Shown here in pieces: positions 55,301 to 64,000 of a DNA stretch of 64,000 bases. The notes beneath the pieces were generated by a model, which made no database searches, had not been told where the DNA came from, and worked only from the letters and a program-made list of their open reading frames with translations. The stretch comes from Maylandia zebra. Taxonomy: Eukaryota; Chordata; Actinopteri; Cichliformes; Cichlidae. A program made the translations under genes and the position numbers. Within the stretch, counting starts at the first letter, position 1; each line of letters begins with the position of its first letter. The stretch is taken from the NCBI RefSeq assembly GCF_041146795.1, contig NC_135187.1:5715556-5779555 (forward strand), written 5' to 3'.

Positions 55301-58300
55301 GTTAAATTTCACCATAACACTGACTGGAGAAAAGCCAAATTGGGATTCTAATTGACATTACAACTGAAATCAGTGCTGTGATAGTTAGTTTAAGATCACA
55401 ACCTGATTTAAAACACAGTCTAACATCAACATTCTTGCCCCTGAAAATAGGTCAGGGTGGCCGAAAAATGTACTTTAAAAATGAGATTTTCTTTTTGTTT
55501 CATTGGAACAGTAAAGTACCATTACAAAGAAATGAGTACACCTTTGTAGATATCACTGATATGGAGTTTTTCATGTTTTACATACAGACTTTCTCATTTA
55601 AACCACGGTGACTTAAAAGTTTAGCAGCAAGACACTTGTTTCCTTTGTTCCATCAAACATTTCTTTCAGCCATCTGTGTTTATCAGAGCGATATGTGACT
55701 AATTTTTTATTGAATCACCAGAAAGTACACAAATACAAGATTAAATATTTTATTTATTTATCAAAGATACATAATTACACATTGATACAATGAATAAGGT
55801 GTCTATAAAAATTACACATGGTGTAAGAAAAACATTATAACATACAAATAAGTGTTTTAAGATAATCTGACATACTTTAAAAGCATAAGAATAAAAGTTT
55901 GTTTTTTTTTAAAAATCATGTTCTTTGATGATCACATTACATGTATCACATTTTTTAAAGCATAACGTAGGGTGTTCACAAAAACAGTTTTATGATTACT
56001 TTTTCCACAGTGCTTGTATGCCTCTTGCAAAACTATGTACTTATCACCATATGACATAATAACTCACGATTATGCAAGACCAGCCATGAAATGTCCGTCG
56101 CTTCATTACAATCATTTGTCCCCGCTGCTGCCCTCAGACCCAGTCTGTGGGGTAAAATTGCTTTTTTGGTGGTTCATAAAAAATATCTCAAAAAGCGATG
56201 TTAGTGAGGGGACCAGAAACACTGGGTTGCAGAGCAGTTGGTAAGGACTTGTATATTTCTGGAGAGTCTGCAAAAGCTGTCTTGCTCGTGCTCCTGATTG
56301 GATATGTGGAGCCCGGCTCTGATATCTCACTGGTGGCAGCTAAAGGTAGGCATGCCTTGGAGGCGGAGTTGGTCTCGGGCGCAATCTTTCAAACGAGCCT
56401 CAAGGCATTTCAGGCAACCTCAGGCCGGAAACAACATCCGGTCACTCGCGGTCAAAATCCACGCAGAGCTGGTGTTTCGCAGGGATCAGGTTAACACATC
56501 TGGGTCTAAAAATATAAAGAAAAACAAAAAGAGTTTTAAAACACGCAAACTAGCAAAATATCAAAGGAGCATAACATAACAATAACAAGATGATATGAGA
56601 TACCCGATGAGGCCATGATAGGTGATGTAGACATGTAATGTATAAACTTTTACGGGAGTTAAAAGTGGAGCTTATATATATTTTAAAGTGTATTGTACGT
56701 GGGATAGGCTCCAGCGCACCGCGCGAGCCTGAGAAAAGGATAAGTGGAGGCGAATGGATGGATGGATGGTGTATTGTACCTGTTACAAACCATTGTGATA
56801 TTTATTTATTTTTTTAAATGAAAGGATTGACAGAATGGTAAAAAGGAAAATGCAAAAATGTAGTTAGAGAGGAAGATTAACACTTACCGAATGATATGCG
56901 GATAAGGAAAGAGACGCAAGTTGCTGTTGAAATCGGCCGCTCCCTATGCGAACTCGCAAGCAGTCTGAGCGGTTCCAGTTGTTGATATGGCTGAAGGCAG
57001 GGGTCTTCTGGGAGCTCGGGGGTAGTCTTAACCTGAGCGGGAGATCATAAAAATCGGACCTGGAGCGGATTGGCTAACCGGGGTGCGAAGGGAGCGGTGC
57101 AATAGTTATGTGATTGGCAGCGGGGCGAAGTAAGGGGGGGAGTTGGTCTCCGGCGCAAATTTCGAACGAGGTAAGCAGCGCATTCGGGAGCAGAGCGGGG
57201 AGCGAACAAGCAGGAAAAAATTGTGCTCTGCAAGAAGTTGTGGATCGGAGATTAAGAGCGAGGTAGAACTTAGAGTGTGGGTTGAATTTTAGAGCTTGCT
57301 AGTAAGAGGGAAGTTTTTGAAGAAAAAAGAGTAAGGAGCTTTCCCAATGTTTTTGGATTATAGCGCTTTTTTTTTTTGGGAATAGAGGGGTAGCTAACAA
57401 GTTATTCTAGGGTTTTGGAGAAATCGCGGAGAATTTTTTAAAAGGAGTTTTGGCTTTGTTTGGCTGAGCATGAAGGGAGCCGCGGGGCGCTGAATTTGAG
57501 AAAAAAGACTAAGGATTTTTTCAGGATTTCCCCTGTTATGGAATATAAGGTTTTGGGAATAGAGGGGATACCCTAACAAGTTATTGTAGGGTTTTGGAAA
57601 AAACGCGGAGGGTTTTTTAAGGAGTTTTCCCTGCTTATGTTTCTAAGGAGGGTTAGGGTTAGGGGATCGCGAGTTTTTTCTGAGTATGAGTTTTATTCTA
57701 AATCTACAAATGCATATAAATCGAAATAAAGTTTTCCCCCAAGGCATGCAGCATGTGTTTGTGGCCATACTGAACGTTACAAAAGCACAAGTTTAACTAA
57801 ACAATTTTAATATGGTTTAATACATTTTTAAACACATGAGCACGGAGCCCGAGAGAGCACGGTCCGGAGACACGGGCGCGCCCCCGCGCGCCCAGACACA
57901 CAGCCTCGGGCGCGCGCGGGCGCGCGCACACACACACACTGACCCGCCACCAGATGGCGTTTTTTGAGCATAAAAAAATAAAAAAAAAATTTAATTGCTT
58001 AAAGAAATAAAAGAATGCTATTTTTTGATATATAAGAAACTTTCTAAATAATCAATTATATTTTTATGAATATCATATTTTTATGAATATCATATTTTTA
58101 TGAATATCATATTTTTATTACTTAATTACTTCCTACTTCCGGAGCTCATGAATAATTTAATTACTTCCGGAGCTCATGAATAATTTATTAGGGGTCATAA
58201 ATCAATTAGGGGGGTCATAAATCACTCAGTTTGACGAAAGGGGTATAATATCACTCTCTTCCCACTCCTAGCTTTGTAACTATTCAAAAGGTATGGCTTT

Positions 58301-61217
58301 CTGCTAAAAACATTCCTTTAAAATCTCTAACTTATAAACTTGCTCCCATTACATTGGACCGTATGAGACTGACTCAGTGATCAGCCCCTCTGCAGTGAAA
58401 CTCAAGTTGCCTCCATCTCTACAAATTCATCCTACATTCCATGTCTCTGAAATCAAACCTGTTCAGTCTAGTCCATTATGTCCTCTGTCCAACCCACTAT
58501 CACTTGCCCATCACCCGGCCTACACCGTCAGCCAGATTGTAGACAGCTGACATCGAGGCATCACCGGTTTCTCATTGACTAGCAAGGATATGGCCCAGAG
58601 GAGCATTCCCGAGTACCCCGTTCTTTAATCCTTCACCCTTCCATAAGCTCTGATTTTTCAATCAGTCATCAGTAGTTTTTTGAGTAATAACTGCAACAAT
58701 GATAACAACAAAGAGGGGAAATACCTCCAACATGCAAAAACATTTGACAACACAGCATGCAATTAATTTGCACAAATGTAATATGGTTGATAGTGATGGT
58801 GGTGACTCTTAAAGTGGAGCCAATGAGAACCAAATGAGAATTAATAAAGAATAGAATTGAGAAGTGATATCAATTGAATTAGAATCGCTAAATTCAATTC
58901 CCATTACTACTAGCCAATCAATACAAGTCTTTTCCTCCTTCCTTAGTGTCCAGCCTTACATACAACTTGCTATAAGCCTTTTCTTTCTCTTTGCTACACA
59001 CCTAGCCTCCCAGTACTCCTGTCTACTGTCTTCATCTCCCTGGCTATTCCACTTTCTCTTTGGTGACTGCTTCCTTTAAATACTTTCCTGTACTTTCTAA
59101 GTCCACCACCAAGTTTACTTGTCCTCTTTCCTCTTTCTAGAGAATACACCAAACACCTTCTTAGCAGTTTCTCTCAATACAGATGTACTTTCCCAGTCAT
59201 CTGGTAACTCTTCCTTACTACGCACAGCCTGTCTCACCTTTGAATTCTATGCAACATTCTTCTTTATTCAACTTCCACCGTTCAGTTGTTTGCTCGTCTT
59301 GATTTAACACAATACCCTATGTACTGTACCTCCCTCTTCTTAAAGTAGGTGTTCACCATACGCAAATAATTTTTTCTCGTTTTTATATAGCCCATTATAG
59401 AGCACTCAAAGCACTTTAACATGCCTCTTTCACACTGCAATGGATGCATCAGAGACCAACTTGTGGTTAGTATCTTCCACAAGGATATTTGGCATTTACA
59501 CTAGAGCAGCCAGGGATCATACCACAAATCTTCCAATTAGTAGATGACTTGCTCTACCTCCTGAACCTCACCCACCACTCTTCACCTTTGCTAAATTCAC
59601 CCACTTGACCCATTCAACATCAATCTTGTATTTTAAAATAAACGAATAATAATAATTTCAACAATCATCAGCAGTCAAATGAAACAAATCCATACCTTCA
59701 GTTTGGTTGAAACGTCGCTTTATCCTCTCAATGTGACCTTTGAAGAACTGATGATTATCTAAACACTGAAAAATGTACCACTCCAGGTGTTGAGGATCAT
59801 CCTTTAAGAGATTTTTAATCCAGTGTGCTTTGAGTTCTGGTCCCCTTCCGCTGCTATTGCAGTCACCTATCTGAACTTCATCGACAAGTGCAACAGCCAC
59901 AAACTCAGGGATGCTTTGGATTTCAGTGGTTTCAGTGAAGAAATACTTCAAGGAATGTTTTACTGTAAAATTGATGGGACTTTGTATTAGGTCATTTTCA
60001 TGTATGACTGTCAATAGTATAATCAAGAATGTTTTTGTTATATTTTTTTACTTGGTGTCCATACAGAAAGGGAAATTTTTGTGTGGGGTTATGATTATTT
60101 GTGTGAATGTGTGTGTGAATGGGAGGATGACTGAATGTAGTGTAAAGCGCTTTGGGGTCCATAGGGACTAAGTAAAGCGCTATACAAATACAGGCCATTT
60201 ACCATTTACCGTTTACCATTTAAGAAGGACAAGCATATCAGTCAAACTTATTTCGTGTTTAGCATTAACTTGAAAACACTTTAACTCATAACACTGTTAC
60301 TGGAGTTTACATGGCTGCAACTGGATATATCACTAAAAAATATCTGTGACACATATTTAGACTTACATGAACTGTGGCCTCTGCAACATTGGAAAACTAC
60401 ACCCTGGATTAAATACTAACCGTTTGATGTGGTTTTTAGTATTTATGATATATAAATACTAACTGTTGCTGCTAGGTAAAATTGCATTAATGGTCAACAA
60501 GTAAATGAAAATTTAAAATTAACTCTTAGAATTGCTAATATCATTTTGGCCTATGCATCTATTTTTATTTATTTATTTATTTATTTTGTAAAATATCAAT
60601 GAAACTAAACATTTTTTTATTTATTATATTTATCACATTATTAAAATGAATTTAAATGAAGACTTACTTTTTAAAAGAAAAGATCATTTAAATATGCTTT
60701 GAGTAGAATATGTATTTGTGATTATTTTGAAATATTACAATAAATAGAAATTCCAGGTGGGGAGGGATCTCAAATTGCAGCTGTTAATTTCAATTGTATT
60801 AAAATTAAATGTTTTTAACATTTTTGCCTGTTTAGGCTCACATGTGGTGATTTGGACATGAGAATATTCAATGGAATATTCATCATTCACTAACCGCTGA
60901 AACATTTTAAAGAGCTACAACTCTCTAACCAAGTAAGTAAACTTGCATTTTAATCAGTGATAAACTATACCATAAAAAAGGCTTTATCTATACAGTCCCT
61001 CGAAAATAATTTGACATGTCAGGGGCTTTTTATCTTTCCTCTGAACTTGAGAATAACTAAATGAAATTGCAACAGCTCATAGTGAAACTAAAAGTCAAAG
61101 TCGCTTGCAATTTAAGCTGCTATAAGTTAAGGAGAACTTTATAAAAAATACTTGAAATATGATCTTACCTGGAAACACAGCATGACAGCAGAGGAGTAAT
61201 ATGAACACATTCTCCAT
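41889..61217 (-). CDS. MHC class I heavy chain, locus 4 (complete frame, giant intron 2)
   Basis: Minus-strand exons: leader 61169-61217 ([17 protein letters not shown]), alpha1 59696-59962, alpha2 43368-43646, alpha3 42962-43264, TM 42550-42657, tail 42227-42244, last exon 41889-41935 (TGA). All phases fit; total 1071 nt, 356 aa. Two in-frame upstream ATGs (61229 and 61247) could extend the leader. Alpha1 keeps Y7 (HSLKYFF) and ends with NQT. Alpha2 has [20 protein letters not shown] and both cysteines. Alpha3 has [12 protein letters not shown] and YDCVFQLSG, and ends 27 nt earlier than the others because the donor GTAAGA directly follows TNRG. The TM is [20 protein letters not shown] followed by YKKKK. 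It is the most classical U-lineage-like member here. Intron 2 (43647-59695) holds the palindrome, so whether exons 1-2 and 3-7 are still joined in mRNA is inference. Confidence 0.75.
44290..44705 (+). mobile_element. Ty3/gypsy integrase remnant, left part
   Basis: A degenerate plus-strand frame reads [18 protein letters not shown], then [20 protein letters not shown]. This resembles the zinc-binding N-terminal region of Ty3/gypsy integrases (H2C2, VxxCxxCARxK type). It passes stops, then [19 protein letters not shown], which belongs near the C-terminal end, so the catalytic core is deleted. The copy is dead and is cut at 44705 by the palindrome. Confidence 0.7.
44700..44705. repeat. Left 6-bp target duplication (TCCCAC) of the palindrome
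   Basis: TCCCAC directly precedes the first base of the inverted repeat and recurs directly after its last base at 58260-58265. Confidence 0.9.
45008..45120. promoter_or_regulatory. GC/CpG-rich segment in the palindrome arm (mirror at 57845-57957)
   Basis: A dense run of GCGCGC/CGCCCG in otherwise AT-rich DNA, 0.6 kb before a candidate spliced transcript. It could act as a CpG-type promoter. This is inferred from composition only. Confidence 0.3.
45720..47235 (+). ncRNA. Candidate spliced non-coding transcript in the left arm
   Basis: A strong donor CG/GTAAGT (GT at 46078) is followed 380 nt later by a pyrimidine-rich acceptor TATTTTTAG (exon from 46460) and a poly(A) signal AATAAAATAT at 47211, with T/GT-rich sequence after it. 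The exon 1 region is GC-richer than its surroundings. Frames inside are short (62 and 98 codons) and match no family I know. The right arm carries the mirror image (donor at 56887, acceptor AG at 56506-56507, poly(A) signal at 55749-55754), so transcription from both arms would converge on the centre. This is a prediction only. Confidence 0.3.
50641..50698. repeat. (TG)n microsatellite, left arm
   Basis: About 28 TG units. The mirror tract in the right arm (52261-52325) is 6 bp longer and is the only length difference found between arms. Confidence 0.95.
51104..51855. other. Central spacer of the palindrome
   Basis: 752 bp of AT-rich non-palindromic DNA. Its first 110 bp continue the tandem units of the arm end (GGAAACCCGTTACATCAAAT and TTTACAAGAATCAATGTAAT, also at about 50890-51000), so the spacer starts within a repeat. 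No coding feature. Confidence 0.85.
51856..58259 (-). repeat. Right arm of the palindrome (6,404 bp)
   Basis: Reverse complement of the left arm; all landmarks are mirrored, including AGGGTTAGGGTTAGGG at 57649-57664 and the GC-rich segment at about 57845-57957. Confidence 0.95.
58260..58265. repeat. Right 6-bp target duplication (TCCCAC)
   Basis: Exact copy of 44700-44705, directly after the last base of the inverted repeat. Confidence 0.9.
58266..58625 (+). mobile_element. Ty3/gypsy integrase remnant, right part
   Basis: The plus strand reads [15 protein letters not shown] and, after a frame change, [20 protein letters not shown]. This is the typical C-terminal region of chromodomain-type Ty3/gypsy integrases (GQKVWLS and HPxFHVSxLKP motifs). 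It continues the remnant that stops at 44705. A trace of the following AYTV motif is visible at about 58522. Dead copy. Confidence 0.8.
58920..59370 (-). mobile_element. Degenerate RTE/Rex3-like LINE endonuclease remnant
   Basis: The minus strand includes [15 protein letters not shown] (about 59360-59315), corresponding to the VNTFFxKRxxHxVTY stretch of the endonuclease of fish RTE-type LINEs. Flanking DNA (TTAGCAGTTTCTCTCAATAC, CCCAGTCATCTGGTAACTC) also matches the usual antisense reading of this family. Highly decayed. Confidence 0.5.
59375..59580. repeat. Old SINE-like repeat
   Basis: TTTTTATATAGCCCATTATA, CACTCAAAGCACTTTAACAT and GACTTGCTCTACCTCCTGA match a common fish repeat that normally reads TATATAGCGC...CACTCAAAGCGCTTT...CTCTACCACCTGAGCC. 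Confidence 0.5.
60098..60225 (+). repeat. 5'-truncated copy of the tRNA-derived SINE
   Basis: GTGTGAATGTGTGTGTGAAT, GTAAAGCGCTTTGGGGTCC, AAAGCGCTATACAAATACAG and then CCATTTACCATTTACC match the 3' half of the SINE at 40782-41110. It lies in intron 1 of MHC locus 4. Confidence 0.85.
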
Positions 61218-61273
61218 CTTCTTTTGCATTTTTCTGTTTGTTAACATAAGAAAAACAACTGAGAGAGCTACTG

Positions 61274-61304
61274 TGTAACTTGTCCAAGTTCCATTTCCTG
61301 TTTG
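61274..61304 (-). promoter_or_regulatory. Proximal promoter block of MHC locus 4 (divergent)
   Basis: Minus-strand ACAAACAGGAAATGGAACTT followed by GGACAAGTTACA, in the same position as the blocks of loci 1-3 but with less identity. The CAGGAAA core is kept. Confidence 0.35.
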
Positions 61305-62860
61305 TGTGTGCCAAAGTTTTCTGAGTCAGAAAAAATTAAAGATTAAACAGGTTATGTGCTTTCAACAGCCTCCCTGCTTTTCCCAAACATCTAAGTCTAC
61401 ATCCACTGTGATGTGGCTCCTCCTACTTAAGAAAATGGAGACCTATTTAGCTTTCAGTTAATATCAGGGAAAAGACACAGTTATGGAAAAATAATGGAGG
61501 TCCTTCTCAGTGAAATGGATTCTTTTAGTCATCTGAAAAAATAATCATTCAGGTGCATCTGCGTATTACCCAAACATAAGCATACTGGTAACTTCACTAT
61601 TTATTATAACTTAAACATTACACATCCCCTAAATCATCATTATCAAGTTGTCACAGTAGATGTAATCATAAACATAGACAGAGAAGACAGGCTCGGATGT
61701 GATAGTTGTGACAGTACAAAATGTGAAAGCCAAAGATACAAAAAAAGAGATTCAGGCAAGTTCTGTTCAAATATATCATTTTGAAAAGTTTATCAGATTT
61801 TATTGGTTCAGATTGGATTTTGTTAGTGAAACAACTCACAAAAAAGTGACTGCATCTGGAGAACAATTAAGAGATAAATTTGTTTTAAGAGCAATGTTTT
61901 TGTCTTCTGAGAAGTTGTTTTCTTTTCAGTTATTTCCTTCTTCTTTTTTACCCACAAGCAATATTGGTGCAGGATAAATGATGTAGTGAAGTAAATTCTA
62001 TCCACTGTCAGATGAACTTTTACCTGTACTGCTAAATAAACTTAAAGACAAACCAGAAAACCATCAAAAATGCATGTTGCTTGAATTACAGCACAGCACA
62101 GGCAATCAAAGGTCAAAGTCGTGGAACCTCACAAGTCACATGCAAGAACTCAAGCAATTCATTCTCACAAAAACATCTAATAAAATAATAAACTGATAAC
62201 ATTTTATTTCCAGACGGAATTCTGTTGCTGGCATGCTTCAGATGTTTTGCTGCTATTTGGTAATGGGTGTCTGTGTTCTACACTGTCCATTTGTTAGTGG
62301 CATAGCATACTGTTGTTGTTAGATGCATGACCATCCCTATAGCTAAAAAATATGCTTACGTTTTGTAGAGGACTTGTGCTGATGCCAGTGCATGTTTAGT
62401 CAATTAAGAAGATTCAATTCAAAAATGCATGTATCACATAGACAACTGGAAAAAAATAATTAAAGTCTCTACAGGCAAATATCTAATCTACAGCAACGGT
62501 CTAAAAAAATGCTATCAGTATCTGTGGTTAATTTTCAAAGATATCCATGTTTTATACATATAAAAGAGAAGATGGGTGCACTGAGACTCCAAACGTTGAC
62601 ACATGACACCAAATGTCCACCGTGATGAAACTACAATGTGAAGAAGATGGATTGGTGATCTTACTTCACCAGTGTTCCCTTACCCATTTATATAACCTTG
62701 TCTTATGAAGGTTATATAAAAAGGAGCAGCCTATAAAAATATCTCTTCATTTCAAAGGTTGGAATTTTAAAGGAGGAACATTTAGGGCGTGATTTACTAA
62801 CGTCTGCAGCAGCACAAAGCCTTTTTTAGATTATGCATGTCTGGTTGTAAGAGTTTCACT
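61305..62860. other. Upstream of MHC locus 4; contains a paralogue of the locus 4 3' flank
   Basis: No gene recognised. 62220-62540 resembles the 3' flank of locus 4 (41455-41800), which suggests the edge of another, decayed or displaced class I unit. Confidence 0.4.
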
Positions 62861-63058
62861 TTTAGGAGGAGCGGGAGTCACAAGTTCAATTCCCACCCAG
62901 CATCCAGTAAGGGTCCGGGCTAGACCCCACATGCTAAAAACCAAGCCCTGGAATGGCGCGGCTATGTCTGCAGCCTGTCCGCAGCTCGGACACAAGCATT
63001 TCACTACATGCTGTACTCTGTATGATTGCGTATGTGACAAATAAAGGTTGTTTGTTTG
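62861..63058 (+). repeat. SINE-like repeat
   Basis: Contains B-box-like AAGTTCAATTCCCAC, GGGTCCGGGCTAGACCCCAC, CGGACACAAGCATTTCACTA, CATGCTGTACTCTGTATGAT and GTGTGACAAATAAAGG-type 3' end, a frequent fish retroposon tail. Confidence 0.55.
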
Positions 63059-64000
63059 TAATATTTCAGTGAGTTACACAAAAGTAAATTACAAAGTCTG
63101 AACACAATTTACTCCAAATTGTACAAAAAAAAACACCAAAAGAAATCCTTTTATATGCCTGTTATGGTTATGATAGCAGCTAAGGGGCTGTTTATTAGAA
63201 TAAGTGTACTTTGCGTGGATGACTAAAAGTTGTTATTGCAGTGGCAAAAACTTGTCCCTGTCCTAAAACTCTTCAGTCTTCATGCTGCGTGCTTAGAGGT
63301 TAGCCCCATCTTTTGCATCTCAGTAATACTGGGACTAAACTGAAACAGAGCAAAAATTAATTGAATGGAACTTTTTCTTAGCAGTGCACACACATTGACT
63401 TTAATGAATAATGTACAGTAACAGTGTGCTATTAAAAATACAAAGCAATTAACGCATTTATGCACATGGCAGAGACTTTATCTTGCTGTTTTCAGAAAGA
63501 CCCACATTTGTGATTTTAAATCTGAGTATACAATAATTTATTTTGGACAGGGCCTACATCCCTCTCTACCTCATGCCTCCTCCTCAGGTTTGCTGGTTTT
63601 TACTGAAGTTAACTGGCTGCAAATAAATTATGGCACACTGTTGGGAGATCATCCTGGGATTGCAGCATCACAATAATTTGCTCCACTTTGTAAATCTTAC
63701 CCATAGTCTGTAAAATGAAATACATCTCTTTTTTTTATATTTATCTAATGTGATCCAGTGGAACTCCTTTCATCCTCTCTGCTGAGGATTTCTGTGACTG
63801 CAGTAAAATTCCATTCATCCATCACTTATCCAAGCCAACCTCAAGGAAAATGTAATTTAGGATAATCCTAAACCTTGCAAAAGAACAACAAACCTTACTA
63901 ACTAATTATACAGAACCTTAAACACACTTTGATCAGTTAATATAGATTAGAGAGGTCATATAAATCTGTTCTTTGTGCAAGGCAACAACTCAACAAGAAG
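63059..64000. other. Intergenic to the window end, no gene
   Basis: AT-rich. No coding sequence, RNA gene or repeat family recognised. Confidence 0.4.

Larger units (their letters stand above)
44706..58259. mobile_element. 13.55-kb palindromic (fold-back) element, family unknown
   Basis: Starts AGAGAGTGATATTATACC and ends with its exact complement. Left arm 44706-51103, spacer 51104-51855, right arm 51856-58259. Outside the CA microsatellite, left position plus right position equals 102965 throughout, so there are no indels over the outer 5.9 kb. Inside the microsatellite the sum is 102959, because the right CA tract is 6 bp longer. Every translated stretch compared between arms was identical. 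An exact 6-bp TSD (TCCCAC) flanks it, and the insertion interrupts a gypsy integrase frame. No transposase, integrase, polymerase or capsid-like frame was recognised. AG termini, 6-bp TSD and long inverted ends are reported for Polinton/Maverick elements, but other 6-bp superfamilies (Dada, IS3EU) exist. It occupies intron 2 of MHC locus 4. Confidence 0.92.

Noticed and set aside
45386-57579. Short open frames in the palindrome arms (61-112 codons) as protein genes
   Set aside because: No domain, signal or composition bias of coding DNA; each simply occurs twice because the arms are identical.
44706-58259. Palindrome as a pure assembly artefact (hairpin or unsplit read)
   Set aside because: The two ends have an exact TSD, interrupt a gypsy frame cleanly, differ in microsatellite length and enclose a unique spacer. 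An artefact would not create a TSD. Long reads should still confirm it.

Overview
The window is vertebrate nuclear DNA, and almost certainly teleost fish. It carries split MHC class I genes with fish-type exon structure, AT-rich introns, long CA/TA microsatellites and many interspersed elements typical of bony fish: Tc1, hAT, L2/CR1/Rex1-like, RTE-like and L1/Tx1-like LINEs, a restriction-endonuclease-type LINE, tRNA-derived SINEs and LTR elements. Repeat content suggests a percomorph, possibly a cichlid, but I cannot fix the species. Nothing prokaryotic (operons, CRISPR) is present.

The backbone is a tandem array of MHC class I heavy-chain loci, all on the minus strand. Locus 1 (112-5235) is a complete seven-exon gene of 370 aa. 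An orphan 3' half (transmembrane plus tail exons) lies at 7752-8297. Locus 2 (20153-24809) is a pseudogene: alpha2 is frameshifted, the TM exon is missing and the tail is short. Locus 3 (26679-33325) is complete in frame (361 aa) but lacks both cysteines of the alpha2 disulfide. Locus 4 (41889-61217) is complete in frame (356 aa) if exons 2 and 3 are joined across a 16-kb intron. Loci 1-3 share a related alpha1/alpha2 type; locus 4 looks more like a classical U-lineage gene. Alpha3 is very similar in all. A conserved proximal promoter block precedes each start codon. The products would be cell-surface glycoproteins pairing with beta-2-microglobulin to display ligands to T or NK cells.

Between and inside these genes the DNA is mostly nested mobile elements. 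8.6-10.6 kb: L2-like and L1-like LINE pieces. 13.0-18.6 kb: a very young 5.56-kb LTR element with near-identical 680-bp LTRs and almost no coding content. 21.6-24.6 kb: a TIR element containing a second element with an 8-bp TSD and a THAP-type zinc-finger remnant. 28.3-29.9 kb: a 5'-truncated RLE-type LINE between TA microsatellites. 31.0-32.7 kb: a hAT-like element landing next to a splice donor of locus 3. 34.0-36.0 kb: an LTR plus tRNA-Pro-type primer site. 36.1-40.2 kb: an intact Tc1 transposon and a solo LTR with another element nested in it, both within an older hAT end.

The most unusual structure is a 13,554-bp near-perfect palindrome at 44706-58259 in intron 2 of locus 4. It has 6.4-kb arms around a 752-bp spacer, ends in AGAGAG...CTCTCT and is flanked by an exact 6-bp duplication (TCCCAC). 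It interrupts an old Ty3/gypsy integrase remnant at one point: the reading frame is continuous if the palindrome and one TSD copy are disregarded. It is therefore a real transposition product and not simply an assembly fold. No transposase is recognisable. Each arm carries GC-rich DNA, subterminal repeats and a candidate splice donor, acceptor and poly(A) signal, which would give convergent transcripts.
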